Part shown: positions 40,609 to 50,134 of the stretch, in pieces
Position numbering within the stretch: position 1 is the first letter of the stretch
Layout of the letters: the number at the start of each line of letters is the position of its first letter
Source of the DNA: Clostridia bacterium
Lineage (GTDB): Bacteria > Bacillota > Clostridia > Christensenellales > Aristaeellaceae
DNA length: 64,000 bases
Assembly (NCBI GenBank): GCA_024404245.1
Contig: JAKSQH010000002.1
Span: 1 to 64,000 of the forward strand
Direction: 5' to 3'
Translations under genes and position numbers: made by a program
Notes under the pieces: model-generated
Seen by the model: the letters and a program-made list of their open reading frames with translations, nothing else
Databases searched by the model: none
Told to the model about the DNA's origin: nothing

Positions 40609-41646
40609 ATGAATGAGTTCCTTTACGGTATTCTGCAGTGGATCAACGGATGGATCGGAAACTACGGATGGTCCATGGTGGTTTTCACCATTCTGGTGCG
40701 CCTTGTGCTGACGCCTTTTGACATCAAGAGCCGCGTGAGCATGCGCAAGACCACGAAAATCCAGCCCGAACTCCAGAGACTGCAGGCCAAGTACGCCAAT
40801 GACAAGGAAAAGCTGAACCGGAAGATGAGCGAACTTTATAAGAAAGAGCACATCAATCCGCTGTCCAGCTGCCTGCCGCTGCTGCTGACCTGGCCCATCC
40901 TGATTGCCGTGTTTACCGCGATGAGAATGGTATCCAACGGCATGCTGCTCGGACAGGTTACCGAGATCCTTGAAGGAAAAACCCCGACCATGGAGCCTTT
41001 CCTCTGGATCAAGAACCTGTGGATGCCGGACAGCCTGTTTTCCCCGGCCTATCCGGATCTGGGCTCACTGAAACAGATTACCGGCGACCTGTGGCTGAAA
41101 TGGTATAACGGGCAGCCGATCGGAAGCCATATGATTACCACGACCGATGTACCCGCGCTGCTTCAGAACGTCGGTCTTGAGCTTACGGCCGACAGCTTCA
41201 GCAACGCCAATCTGCAGGCTGCCATAGAAGCGATCCAGAAAGCTATGGCTGAAGTGAATCCCGCCTATGTTGACGGAATCGCGGGTTCCGCCCGGTGGAC
41301 GTTCAATCTGCTGATCACCAAACTGACTGTGATGAACAACTTCAACGGTCTGATGCTCCTGCCGATCCTGTCCGCCGTGACGCAGATCACGATGACGAAG
41401 ATCATGAACGGCAATCAGCCGCAGCAACCGCAGCAGCAGAACGGTGCTGCCGGTTCCGGTAAGTTCATGACCTGGTTCTTCCCGATTTTCTCACTGATTA
41501 TCTGCTTCGGCTACAGCTCCGCTTTCGCTCTTTACTGGGTGGCCGGAAACCTTGTGAGCATGGTGCAGACATACATTATCAACAAAGTGCTTGACACAAA
41601 AGAACAGAAGGCCGGAACGGTGGCCGCGGAGGGAACTGTAAAATGA
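40609..41646 (+). CDS. yidC: YidC/Oxa1-family membrane protein insertase
   Basis: 345 residues, about five membrane helices (GWSMVVFTILVRLVLTPFDI; CLPLLLTWPILIAVFTAM; the last two near 295-335). The first periplasmic signal-type lipobox seen in many Gram-positive YidC/SpoIIIJ is absent: it starts MNEFLYGILQWINGWIG. A sizeable extracellular loop (about 130-220) separates helices 2 and 3. The positively charged coiled cytoplasmic loop (KIQPELQRLQAKYANDKEKL) is intact. RBS AGGAGGG; the stop overlaps khpB by 4 nt. Confidence 0.94.
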   Translation: MNEFLYGILQWINGWIGNYGWSMVVFTILVRLVLTPFDIKSRVSMRKTTKIQPELQRLQAKYANDKEKLNRKMSELYKKEHINPLSSCLPLLLTWPILIAVFTAMRMVSNGMLLGQVTEILEGKTPTMEPFLWIKNLWMPDSLFSPAYPDLGSLKQITGDLWLKWYNGQPIGSHMITTTDVPALLQNVGLELTADSFSNANLQAAIEAIQKAMAEVNPAYVDGIAGSARWTFNLLITKLTVMNNFNGLMLLPILSAVTQITMTKIMNGNQPQQPQQQNGAAGSGKFMTWFFPIFSLIICFGYSSAFALYWVAGNLVSMVQTYIINKVLDTKEQKAGTVAAEGTVK

Positions 41647-42584
41647 GAACATATGAAGCTGTTGCAAAGACAACAGATGAAGCGATTGAAGCGGGACTGA
41701 AGGAGCTCGGTGTCGCGATCAGCGATGTGGACGTGCTTGTGCTTGAAGAGGGAAGTAAAGGACTGTTCGGCCTTTTCGGATCACGGCCTGCCCGCGTACG
41801 GCTGACCGTAAAGGAAGATGAGGACAATCTGCTGGATGATCTGCTGAGCGAAAAGAAAGCTGCTCCGGAAAAGAAAACACGCGCGGAAAAACAGCCCGCG
41901 CAGGAGAGAAAGCCCGCCGAGGAGAAGAAACCCGTACAGGAGAAAAAGCCGCAGGAAAAGAAAACTGTTCAGGAAAAGAAGCCCGCGGTAAAGAAACCGG
42001 AACAGAAAAAGGATAACGCGCAGAAAAACGAAGTCAAAGCAGCCGATCATGAACAGGCTGAAAACGCTCCCGAAGTGAAAATGCCCGAAAAACCCGAAGT
42101 CACAATGATTCCGGATGATCAGCTTGATCCCGTGTCGGCGGCCGGCGTGGCAAAGACCTTCCTGCAGGAAGTAACGAAGCTGATGGGTGTTGAAGTGACC
42201 ATCGAAATGGGAACCGATGCCGACGGAAATGTGTACGGAAAGATGAACGGTGATACGCTGGGCATTCTGATCGGCCGCCGCGGCGAGACGCTTGACGCGC
42301 TTCAGTATCTGACGAGCCTGAAAGTCAATAAGGGCCATGAAGGCTATACCCGTGTTTCCCTGGATACGGAGAACTACCGCGCGAAGCGCGAGGATACCCT
42401 GATCCGCCTGGCCAACAGGTACGCGAACCGCGCGCTGAAGACCGGACGCAAAGTAAGCCTTGAACCGATGAATCCCTATGAACGCCGGATCATTCACAGC
42501 GCTCTGCAGCAGAATGACCGCGTGGATACCCATTCCGAAGGCGATGAACCGAACCGCCATGTCGTGATTACGGTAAAGAAGTAA
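41643..42584 (+). CDS. khpB: KhpB/Jag RNA-binding protein
   Basis: 313 residues. Jag_N domain at 1-52 (AIEAGLKELGVAISDVDVLV), then a Lys/Glu/Pro linker of EKKPxQEKK repeats (about 65-145), a KH domain (about 165-235: GTDADGNVYGKMNGDTLGIL) with IGRRGETLDALQYL, and an R3H domain (about 245-313: RKVSLEPMNPYERRIIHSAL). It binds RNA with KhpA and affects cell-wall and division gene expression; named Jag from SpoIIIJ association. ATG 41643 overlaps the yidC stop. The charged linker is longer than usual. Confidence 0.94.
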   Translation: MRTYEAVAKTTDEAIEAGLKELGVAISDVDVLVLEEGSKGLFGLFGSRPARVRLTVKEDEDNLLDDLLSEKKAAPEKKTRAEKQPAQERKPAEEKKPVQEKKPQEKKTVQEKKPAVKKPEQKKDNAQKNEVKAADHEQAENAPEVKMPEKPEVTMIPDDQLDPVSAAGVAKTFLQEVTKLMGVEVTIEMGTDADGNVYGKMNGDTLGILIGRRGETLDALQYLTSLKVNKGHEGYTRVSLDTENYRAKREDTLIRLANRYANRALKTGRKVSLEPMNPYERRIIHSALQQNDRVDTHSEGDEPNRHVVITVKK

Positions 42585-42593
42585 ACAGCACAG

Positions 42594-42628
42594 ACAGCAG
42601 CCGGAAAGAAATGCCGGCTGCTGTTTTG
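42594..42628 (+). terminator. Terminator of the rpmH-khpB operon
   Basis: An 11-bp stem ACAGCAGCCGG/CCGGCTGCTGT with a 9-nt loop, then TTTGT. Confidence 0.85.
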
Positions 42629-42667
42629 TCATTTGAGACACAAAAACGCATATTTCAGTCAAAACAG

Positions 42668-42696
42668 AAGACAAGCATTCCCGAATATGGTATAGT
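42668..42696 (+). promoter_or_regulatory. Probable promoter of nfeD-floA
   Basis: AAGACA (42668-42673), 17-bp spacer, TATAGT (42691-42696); 24 bp before the nfeD start. Confidence 0.5.
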
Positions 42697-42719
42697 ACAG
42701 CCGGAAAGGAGGGGACCGT

Positions 42720-43202
42720 ATGGATTTTATTGCCAATAATATCCTGCTGATTATCTGCTTTATCGGCGGCGTCGCTATGCTTGTGATGGAAGCGTTTATG
42801 CCGGGATTCGGTGTTCCGGGGACTATCGGTATCCTGCTTGAAATCGCCGCGATTGCCGTAGCATGGTACAGCCACGGCGCGGTCGCCGCGCTGATCGTTA
42901 CCCTTGCGGCGCTGGTTCTGATCGCTATCGCGATTTCCGTGTCGCTCCGCAGTGCGACAAAAGGGAAACTGAACAAGCATTTTGTTCTGAATGACGTGGA
43001 AAACGCCGATGAGGAAGACAGCGATATCAGTGTTTTTATGGGACGTGAAGGTATCGCGGTTTCCGCGCTTCGCCCGGCCGGAACGGCAGAGTTTGACGGC
43101 GTGAGGATGGAAGTGACATGCCTGGACGGGCTAGCCGCGAAAGGGCAAAAAGTGCGTGTGATATCAACCCAAAACGGTAAAATCACAGTAAACCCCGTAT
43201 GA
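42720..43202 (+). CDS. NfeD-family membrane protein (short form)
   Basis: 160 residues. Two to three membrane helices at the N-terminus (ILLIICFIGGVAMLVMEAFM, IGILLEIAAIAVAWY, ALIVTLAALVLIAIAI) then a cytoplasmic OB-fold NfeD domain (MGREGIAVSALRPAGTAEFD). The ClpP-like protease part of long NfeD is absent. NfeD genes are found paired with flotillins; floA follows 37 bp later. RBS AAAGGAGG before ATG 42720. It likely supports FloA membrane domains. Confidence 0.9.
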   Translation: MDFIANNILLIICFIGGVAMLVMEAFMPGFGVPGTIGILLEIAAIAVAWYSHGAVAALIVTLAALVLIAIAISVSLRSATKGKLNKHFVLNDVENADEEDSDISVFMGREGIAVSALRPAGTAEFDGVRMEVTCLDGLAAKGQKVRVISTQNGKITVNPV

Positions 43203-43239
43203 AATATGAATGTGAATAAATCATAAAGGAGATATGAAC

Positions 43240-44232
43240 ATGGATTATGTATTGATTCCGGTCATCATTGTGATTGTGATCGTGTTCCTGGCTGTATTCT
43301 TCCATTTTGTGCCGATGGGTCTGTGGATCTCTTCACTGGCCAGCGGCGTGCATATTTCCATCGGCACGCTGATCGGTATGCGTATTCGCCGGATTCAGCC
43401 GCAGAGGCTTGTGTATCCGCTGATCAAAGCCAATAAGGCAGGTCTTGAGCTGACAATCAGTCAGCTGGAAACGCACTATCTTGCCGGCGGTAATGTGGAT
43501 AAGGTTATCAATGCCCTGATCGCCGCGCAGCGCGCGAATATCACGATGGCATTTGAAAAGGCCTGCGCGATTGACCTCGCGGGACGCGATGTGTTCCAGG
43601 CCGTTCAGATGAGCGTTACCCCGAAAGTAATCGAGACGCCTGTGGTTGCCGCGATCGCGAAGGACGGTATCGAACTGCGCGCGAAAGCCCGTGTGACCGT
43701 GCGTACCAATATTGAACGCCTGGTCGGCGGTGCCGGAGAGGAAACCGTGATTGCCCGTGTAGGTGAAGGTATTGTTACAACCGTCGGTTCCGCTGAAACA
43801 CATAAGGAAGTTCTGGAGAACCCTGACCTTATCAGCCGTACCGTGCTGAGCAAAGGTCTGGATGCCGGTACCGCCTATGAGATTCTGTCCATCGACATCG
43901 CGGATGTTGACGTCGGCCGTAACGTAGGCGCGCAGCTGCAGATGGATCAGGCTGAGGCGGACCGCCGCATCGCGCAGGCCAAGGCTGAGGAACGCCGCGC
44001 TATGGCTGTGGCGCATGAACAGGAAATGAAGGCATCCGTACAGGAAATGCGTGCCAAGGTTGTTGAAGCCGAAGCCGAAGTTCCGAAAGCCATGGCGACC
44101 GCGCTGCGTGAAGGCCGCATGAGTGTGATGGATTACTACAATCTGAAAAACACGCAGGCTGATACCGAAATGCGTGAATCCATTGCCAAAGCCGGTGCTC
44201 CCCGCCAGACGACCGAGCGTGAAAAGAAGTAA
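43240..44232 (+). CDS. floA: Flotillin-like protein FloA
   Basis: 330 residues from ATG 43240; the ATG at 43234 is only 2 nt from the AAAGGAG RBS. An N-terminal membrane helix ([18 protein letters not shown]) is followed by an SPFH/band 7 domain ([38 protein letters not shown]) and a Glu/Ala coiled coil (about 230-290). FloA forms membrane microdomains that organise signalling and secretion proteins. Operon with nfeD before and a small membrane protein after. Confidence 0.95.
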   Translation: MDYVLIPVIIVIVIVFLAVFFHFVPMGLWISSLASGVHISIGTLIGMRIRRIQPQRLVYPLIKANKAGLELTISQLETHYLAGGNVDKVINALIAAQRANITMAFEKACAIDLAGRDVFQAVQMSVTPKVIETPVVAAIAKDGIELRAKARVTVRTNIERLVGGAGEETVIARVGEGIVTTVGSAETHKEVLENPDLISRTVLSKGLDAGTAYEILSIDIADVDVGRNVGAQLQMDQAEADRRIAQAKAEERRAMAVAHEQEMKASVQEMRAKVVEAEAEVPKAMATALREGRMSVMDYYNLKNTQADTEMRESIAKAGAPRQTTEREKK

Positions 44233-44249
44233 GAACCGGAGGAAACGGC

Positions 44250-44639
44250 ATGAATGACGGAGTGATTGCTTTCGTTGTCATCGTGATCGCCGTGATCATA
44301 TCCTCCCAAAACGTGAAAAACCGGGCCAAAAAGAAAAAGGAAGCCGGTAAAGTTCCGTATCCGACACCGACCGAAACGGTTGCGCCGGTACAGCCGGAAT
44401 CGCCCCCCGCGGCGGTAAGAATCCGGCACGGCGAGCAAATATCCGTGCAGAATCCGCAGTTTGATACAGGTGGGAATGAAACGCCCGGAGAAGGAAACAG
44501 CCTCTATCCGGATGAACACATAATGCCTGCTGAAACGTTCAAACTTGACGAAACTGACGATGATGACACGGTGTTTGAACCGGAGGATATCGTGAACGGG
44601 CTGATCATGAGCGAGATACTGAACAGAAAAACAAGATAA
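44250..44639 (+). CDS. Small N-terminally membrane-anchored protein downstream of floA
   Basis: 129 residues, not recognised. Residues 4-20 form one membrane helix (GVIAFVVIVIAVII), then a basic KNRAKKKKEAGK stop-transfer segment places the rest in the cytoplasm. Pro-rich middle, acidic region with DETDDDDTVFEPED, and a short C-terminal helix (IVNGLIMSEIL). RBS CGGAGG lies 7 nt before ATG 44250, and floA ends 17 bp earlier, so it is the third gene of the nfeD-floA operon. A flotillin partner role is inference. Confidence 0.75.
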   Translation: MNDGVIAFVVIVIAVIISSQNVKNRAKKKKEAGKVPYPTPTETVAPVQPESPPAAVRIRHGEQISVQNPQFDTGGNETPGEGNSLYPDEHIMPAETFKLDETDDDDTVFEPEDIVNGLIMSEILNRKTR

Positions 44640-44649
44640 TTCAATCCCG

Positions 44650-44678
44650 GCGTGTCCTGATGAAGGACACGCTTTTTT
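44650..44678 (+). terminator. Terminator of the nfeD-floA operon
   Basis: An 8-bp stem GCGTGTCC/GGACACGC (44650-44657/44665-44672), then TTTTTT. Confidence 0.88.
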
Positions 44679-44757
44679 GACGGCTGTACCTTCCGCGGCG
44701 GGGAAAAAACGAACGGTAAAGATTTTGCCGGATGCAGGCATATCGCGGTTTCGTGAC

Positions 44758-44786
44758 TTGAATAAGCAACATGAAACAGATATAAT
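44758..44786 (+). promoter_or_regulatory. Promoter of the priA operon
   Basis: TTGAAT (44758-44763), 17-bp spacer, perfect TATAAT (44781-44786), 37 bp before the GTG start. Confidence 0.75.
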
Positions 44787-44822
44787 AAAGATGGTATGCT
44801 GTGCGCAAAAGGAGGTGCCGCC

Positions 44823-47060
44823 GTGTTCTGCCGGGTGATAGTGGATATCGTGCATGAGAATGTGGCGCACACCTATACCTATATGATTCCGGAAGGGATG
44901 AGCCTGCAGCCGGGATCACGCGTGCTGGTTCCTTTCGGAAAACGCGAAACGGAGGGCATTGTGCTCGGCCTCAGTGAAACGGCTGATATACCGGAAGACA
45001 AACTGAAAAGCGTGATCAGGACACTTGAGGATTATCCCGCGATACTGCCGCAGCTGCTTGAACTGGCGGCGGAAATGGCGGAGCAGAATCATTGCCCGCA
45101 GGCGGAAACACTGCGGCTGATGCTGCCCGCTGAAATGCGGGGCGGACGGATCCGTTCCAGAACAATCGATGTCGCGCGGCTCAGGGTGACCGCGGATGAA
45201 GCAATGAAAGCCGCGGCCGCCGAAAAACGGTCACCGAAACGGCGCATGCTGCTGGAAATACTCGCGGACGGGGCAGACCACGCGGTGCGCGATCTCGGCG
45301 TTCAGGTAAAGGACCCGTCAGTTCCGCTGAAGAAACTGGCGGAAGACGGTCTGATACTGCTTGAAAAACGTGAGTCACTCCGGACGCCGTGCAATCTGTT
45401 TCATTCGGCGGATGAGAAACCGCCGGAACTGACGCCCGGCCAGAAGGAAGCACTGAGTGAGATACTGCCGGCGCTGCGCGGAAAACCGGGCCGGTTTCTG
45501 TTGCATGGCGTAACGGGAAGCGGAAAGACCGAGGTGTTCATGGCCGCGGTGCGTCAGGTGCTTGATCTCGGAAAAACCGCGATCATTCTTGTGCCGGAAA
45601 TCGCGTTGACACCCCAGATGGTGGACTGGTTCAGAACACGGTTCGGATCCGCGGCGGCAGTTCTGCATTCACGCCTGTCACCGGGGGAAAGATACGATGA
45701 ATGGCGCAGGATACGGCGCGGAGAAGCGCAGCTTGTTATCGGCGCGCGGAGTGCCGTGTTCGCGCCGCTGGACAGGCTGGGGCTGATCGTGATTGACGAG
45801 GAACATGAAACGACGTACATGAACGATCATCATCCGCGCTATGACGCGCGCGATGTCGCGCTCAGCAGGTGCACACGCGAGGGTGCGACGCTGATTCTTG
45901 CCAGCGCGACCCCGAGCATCCTGTCCTTCGCGCGGGCAAGGCGCGGCGATATGATGCTGCTTGAGATGCCGAACAGAGTGCATGACCGGCCTCTTCCGCA
46001 GGTCGAAACCGTGGATATGCGCAAGGAATTGGAGAACGGCAACAGGACGGTGCTGTCAGGAGCACTCAGACAGGCACTGAAGGAATGTATCTCACGCGGT
46101 GAGCAGGCGATGCTGCTGATGAACCGCAGAGGCTACAATTCATTTGTCAGCTGCCGGAGCTGCGGTTATGTGGTCCGCTGCGGTAATTGCGATGTATCCA
46201 TGACATACCATGTAGGCGGCACGGATAATAAACTGGTATGTCATTATTGCGGGCAGGAGTGCGCGCCGCCGTCCGTATGTCCGAAATGCGGGAGCAGTTA
46301 CATCCGGTATTTCGGCGCGGGAACGCAGAAGGTTGAAGATGAGGTAAGCAGACTGCTGCCGGATATCGCGATTTCGCGGATGGATATAGACACGACCTCG
46401 GGCAAGGACGGACACAGCCGGATTCTGGATGATTTCCGGTCCGGACGGACACGCGTACTGATCGGTACGCAAATGATCGCGAAGGGACTGGATTTTCCGA
46501 AGGTCACGCTTGTGGGCGTCGTTTCGGCCGATATGACGCTGAACCTGCCGGATTTCAGAAGCCGGGAAAGAACATTTCAGCTGCTGACGCAGGTTGCCGG
46601 GCGCGCCGGACGGGGCAGTGTACCCGGACGGGTGATTATCCAGACCTATAAGCCGGATGATCCCGTGATTTCACAGGCCGCGGCGCAGGATTACCGGTCC
46701 TTTTTCGAAACTGAGTTCCAGCGGCGGAGAAACAGCCTGTATCCGCCGTTTACGGTGATGGTCAGGCTCCTGGTTGAATCCGGATCCGCGGATCAGGCTG
46801 AACGGACCGCGAACGAACTGTATGAGAGTGTCAGGAAGATGACGGACGGGAACCCGGAATGGAAAAAACGCGTGCTGCTGCTGAACACGGACCGCGCGCC
46901 GATTCATCTGCTTCGCGGAAAAGAAAGGACGCAGGTGTTGCTGAAACTGCTGGTTCATCCGGAAACCGAGAAGCTGTGCGCCCGGCTGTCGGAGCTTGCC
47001 AGAGAGGAAAGGGAAGGCGCGGAGGTTTACTACGAATATAACCCGACTACGATGATATAA
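44823..47060 (+). CDS. priA: Primosomal protein N' (replication restart helicase PriA)
   Basis: 745 residues from GTG 44823, placed 8 nt after the strong AAAGGAGG. N-terminal DNA-binding domain starts VIVDIVHENVAHTYTY. Helicase motifs: Walker A GVTGSGKTEVF near 228, DEEH near 323, and QVAGRAGRG. The zinc-binding Cys cluster (CRSC, CGNC, CHYC, CPKC) lies near 443-490. PriA reloads the replisome at stalled forks. It leads a co-directional set of translation and signalling genes, as in other Firmicutes (priA-def-fmt-rsmB). Confidence 0.95.
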   Translation: MFCRVIVDIVHENVAHTYTYMIPEGMSLQPGSRVLVPFGKRETEGIVLGLSETADIPEDKLKSVIRTLEDYPAILPQLLELAAEMAEQNHCPQAETLRLMLPAEMRGGRIRSRTIDVARLRVTADEAMKAAAAEKRSPKRRMLLEILADGADHAVRDLGVQVKDPSVPLKKLAEDGLILLEKRESLRTPCNLFHSADEKPPELTPGQKEALSEILPALRGKPGRFLLHGVTGSGKTEVFMAAVRQVLDLGKTAIILVPEIALTPQMVDWFRTRFGSAAAVLHSRLSPGERYDEWRRIRRGEAQLVIGARSAVFAPLDRLGLIVIDEEHETTYMNDHHPRYDARDVALSRCTREGATLILASATPSILSFARARRGDMMLLEMPNRVHDRPLPQVETVDMRKELENGNRTVLSGALRQALKECISRGEQAMLLMNRRGYNSFVSCRSCGYVVRCGNCDVSMTYHVGGTDNKLVCHYCGQECAPPSVCPKCGSSYIRYFGAGTQKVEDEVSRLLPDIAISRMDIDTTSGKDGHSRILDDFRSGRTRVLIGTQMIAKGLDFPKVTLVGVVSADMTLNLPDFRSRERTFQLLTQVAGRAGRGSVPGRVIIQTYKPDDPVISQAAAQDYRSFFETEFQRRRNSLYPPFTVMVRLLVESGSADQAERTANELYESVRKMTDGNPEWKKRVLLLNTDRAPIHLLRGKERTQVLLKLLVHPETEKLCARLSELAREEREGAEVYYEYNPTTMI

Positions 47061-47078
47061 CGGAAAGAGGATAGCACA

Positions 47079-47576
47079 ATGGCAACAAGAAAGATTGTCA
47101 AGCTTGGGGACGAGGCGCTGCGTAAGATTTGCAAACCTCAGGAGAAATTTGATTTCAGACTGCATCTGCTGCTCAAGGATCTCGCGGATACCATGTACCG
47201 TGCGGAGGGTGTCGGTCTCGCGGCACCGCAGGTCGGAATCCTGCGCCGGGTTGCCGTGGTGGATGTTTCGGAGGATCAGGACGAGCTGCTGGAACTGGTC
47301 AACCCCGAAATCATTAAGCGTGAAGGAAGCCAGTGCGGACGGGAGGGCTGCCTCAGCGTTCCCGGCCGGCAGGCTGTTGTGACGCGGCCCATGGCGGTAA
47401 CGGTGCGCGCGCAGGACAGACACGGTGAGTGGTTTGAATATGACGCCGAGGGCTTTGAGGCGCGCGCGATCTGCCATGAACTGGATCATCTGGACGGCGT
47501 TGTATATCTGGACGTGATGGACCGTGAACTGACGCCGGAGGAAATCGAAGGACACATTCCGGAGGATGATCAGTAA
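47079..47576 (+). CDS. def: Peptide deformylase
   Basis: 165 residues. The three deformylase motifs are intact: GVGLAAPQVG, EGCLSVPG and HELDH (His133, Glu134, His137), giving the Fe/Zn site. It removes the formyl group from nascent N-terminal Met. RBS AAAGAGG. fmt begins the base after its stop, placing the two opposite steps of the formyl-Met cycle together. Confidence 0.97.
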   Translation: MATRKIVKLGDEALRKICKPQEKFDFRLHLLLKDLADTMYRAEGVGLAAPQVGILRRVAVVDVSEDQDELLELVNPEIIKREGSQCGREGCLSVPGRQAVVTRPMAVTVRAQDRHGEWFEYDAEGFEARAICHELDHLDGVVYLDVMDRELTPEEIEGHIPEDDQ

Positions 47577-48506
47577 ATGAGAATTGTGTTTATGGGTACG
47601 CCGGAGTTCGCGGTTCCGGTTCTGGAAATCCTGTGCGACAACGGGTATGATGTCGCGGGTGTTTTTACGCAGCCTGACAGACCGAAGGGACGCGGCAATA
47701 AACTGACCCCTTCACCTGTGAAGACAGCGGCGATTGCCAGAGGTATTCCTGTTTTTCAGCCGGAGCGGATCCGGAAGGAGAGCGTCGGTACCCTGCGCGA
47801 ACTGGCTCCCGATTTGTGCGTAACGGCCGCGTTCGGACAGATTCTGAGCAAAGAACTGCTGGAGATACCGCGTCTGGGCAACATCAATGTACACGCGAGC
47901 CTGCTGCCGAAGAACCGCGGCAGCGCGCCTGTCGCGCACGCCATTATGCAGGGCGGCAGAATCACGGGTGTCACAACGATGTTTATGGATGTCGGAATTG
48001 ATACCGGCGATATGCTGATGAAGGCGGAAACCGAAATCGGTGAGACCGAAACATGCGGTGAGCTGACCGCACGCCTCAGCAGGATCGGCGCCGGGCTGCT
48101 GCTGCAGACGGTTCGCGCCGCTGAGAACGGAACACTGGTCAGAATACCGCAATGTGAGGCGGAGATGACCTATGATCCCATGCTCAGTAAAGAAATGAGC
48201 GTTATTGACTGGGCACAGGATGCCGACCTCGTACGCGGCAGGATTAACGGCCTGAATCCGTGGCCGTGCGCGTCCGTACCGTACGGTGACGGCCGGCTGA
48301 AGCTTCTGCGCGCGAAACGCGCACAGGGCAGCGGCGTGCCCGGTACAGTACTTGAAGCAGATCCAAAAACAGGCCTGAAAATCGCCTGCGGCACCGGTGC
48401 GGTGGAAATTATGGAACTGCAGGCGCCCGGCGGAAAACAGATGAAAGCGGCTGACTGGCTTCGCGGACACACGGTTGAAACCGGAAGCAGCATAATGAAT
48501 TGGTAA
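47577..48506 (+). CDS. fmt: Methionyl-tRNA formyltransferase
   Basis: 309 residues. MRIVFMGTPEFAVPVLEIL at the start, folate-binding LGNINVHASLLPKNRGSAPV and DVGIDTGDML are standard; the C-terminal OB domain is shown by INGLNPWPCASV. It formylates the initiator Met-tRNA. It abuts def with no gap, its RBS lying within def (GGAGG). Confidence 0.96.
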   Translation: MRIVFMGTPEFAVPVLEILCDNGYDVAGVFTQPDRPKGRGNKLTPSPVKTAAIARGIPVFQPERIRKESVGTLRELAPDLCVTAAFGQILSKELLEIPRLGNINVHASLLPKNRGSAPVAHAIMQGGRITGVTTMFMDVGIDTGDMLMKAETEIGETETCGELTARLSRIGAGLLLQTVRAAENGTLVRIPQCEAEMTYDPMLSKEMSVIDWAQDADLVRGRINGLNPWPCASVPYGDGRLKLLRAKRAQGSGVPGTVLEADPKTGLKIACGTGAVEIMELQAPGGKQMKAADWLRGHTVETGSSIMNW

Positions 48507-48523
48507 GGGACGGAACCTGGAAT

Positions 48524-50134
48524 ATGAGTGACAACAGACAGACAAGCGGGAAACCGAAGAACAACGGTAATTTCGGGCGCGGCGCGGGCAATACGGCAAA
48601 AGCGGGGAACCGCGGCAATACAGCGGGCGGGCATTTCGGCGGAAACGGTGAAAGAAAACCGTCATTCAGCCGGAACGGCGGAAACGCGGGTAAACCGCAA
48701 AGCTACGGACAAAGCGGTAACACCGCGGGCAGGCGTATGCCCTACGGCCGTCCCGCCGCCGTGAGGCCGGTAATGAGCCGACGCGGGGCTGACGCTCCGG
48801 TTGAAGGTATTGAAACACGCCGTATGGCGCTGAGTGTGATACGCGCGGTGACGGAGAACGGCGCGTACGCTTCCCTTACACTTTCGACAAAGCTGACAAA
48901 CTGCGGACTGAGTGTTGTGGACCGGCGGCTTGTATCGAGGCTTGTGTATGATACGCTGGATAACCTGATTTATCTGGATCACTGCCTCAGTCAGGTGATG
49001 GCCAAACCCGATACGGATATCAAACTCCGCAATATTCTGCGCCTGGGCGCCTGCCAGATCCTGCTTGAGGACAGAATACCCGAGAGCGCGGCAACGAATA
49101 CATGCGTGGCACTGTGCGCGGAACTCGGCATGGAAGGCCTGAAAGGCGTGTGCAACGGTATTCTGCGGAACCTTGTACGCAGGAAAGATGAAAACGCGCT
49201 GACCATGCCTGATCCTGAAAGCGAGCCTCTTCGCGCGGCTTCCGTGAAATACTCTGTTCCGGAATGGCTTGCGGAGCAGCTGATTAATGACTACGGTGAA
49301 AACGCGGAAAAACTGATGGCGGGTAAGGACCGGGAGGATCATATCACCATACGGCCGAACCTGGTGAACGAAACCGATATGGAAAGCCTGCTTGCCGGTA
49401 AAGTATGGGAGCACGGCAACGGAATGATTCCGGGCTCATGGAGAATCCGCGGAATGGCCGATATCGCCAGAGACGCTGATTTCCTGGCCGGACGCTATTC
49501 CATCCAGAGCGAGAGCAGTATGATGGCCTGCCTTGCACTCGCGCCGAAACGCGGCATGAAAGTGCTTGACTGCTGTGCCGCACCCGGAGGAAAAAGCTGC
49601 TTTATCGCGGAGCTGATGGGCGGAACCGGCCGGGTGCAGGCATGGGATGTGCATGAACACCGTACCGCTCTGACGGAAGCGCAGGTCAAAAGGCTCGGCC
49701 TTGAAAATGTACGCCCGATGACGCGTGACGCGCTGATACACCGTGAGGATATGGACGGGACCATGGACGCGGTGCTGCTGGACGCGCCGTGCTCCGGACT
49801 CGGTGTGATTGCCGAGAAACCTGACATCAAGCTGCATGTGACCCGGGAAAGCGTGAATAAACTGGCCGCGCTGCAATCTCAGCTGCTGGATGTTGTGTGT
49901 AACTATGTGAGCGTGGGCGGAACACTGGTATATTCAACATGTTCGGTGCTGAAAGATGAAAACGAGCACCAGATTGACGCATTCCTCAAACGTCACCCGG
50001 AATTCCGGATTGTTCCGCTTCCGGACACGATTCCCGAAAAGTACCGCCGTTACGCGGCGACCGGCTTGCAGCTGCTGCCGTACCGTGACGGTGTGGAAGG
50101 TTTCTATATCTGCAGGATGGAGCGGAAAGCATGA
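48524..50134 (+). CDS. rsmB: 16S rRNA m5C967 methyltransferase RsmB with a disordered N-terminus
   Basis: 536 residues from ATG 48524 (best fit; the RBS is weak and other starts are possible). Residues about 1-85 are Gly/Asn/Arg-rich and disordered (GRGAGNTAKAGN, GNTAGRRMPYGR), unlike most RsmB. A NusB-like domain follows (about 95-230), then the methyltransferase: VLDCCAAPGGKSCFIAELM, LDAPCSGLGVI with the catalytic Cys, and YSTCSVLKDENE with the release Cys. SAM-dependent methylation of 16S rRNA. Stop overlaps rlmN by 4 nt. Confidence 0.9.
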   Translation: MSDNRQTSGKPKNNGNFGRGAGNTAKAGNRGNTAGGHFGGNGERKPSFSRNGGNAGKPQSYGQSGNTAGRRMPYGRPAAVRPVMSRRGADAPVEGIETRRMALSVIRAVTENGAYASLTLSTKLTNCGLSVVDRRLVSRLVYDTLDNLIYLDHCLSQVMAKPDTDIKLRNILRLGACQILLEDRIPESAATNTCVALCAELGMEGLKGVCNGILRNLVRRKDENALTMPDPESEPLRAASVKYSVPEWLAEQLINDYGENAEKLMAGKDREDHITIRPNLVNETDMESLLAGKVWEHGNGMIPGSWRIRGMADIARDADFLAGRYSIQSESSMMACLALAPKRGMKVLDCCAAPGGKSCFIAELMGGTGRVQAWDVHEHRTALTEAQVKRLGLENVRPMTRDALIHREDMDGTMDAVLLDAPCSGLGVIAEKPDIKLHVTRESVNKLAALQSQLLDVVCNYVSVGGTLVYSTCSVLKDENEHQIDAFLKRHPEFRIVPLPDTIPEKYRRYAATGLQLLPYRDGVEGFYICRMERKA

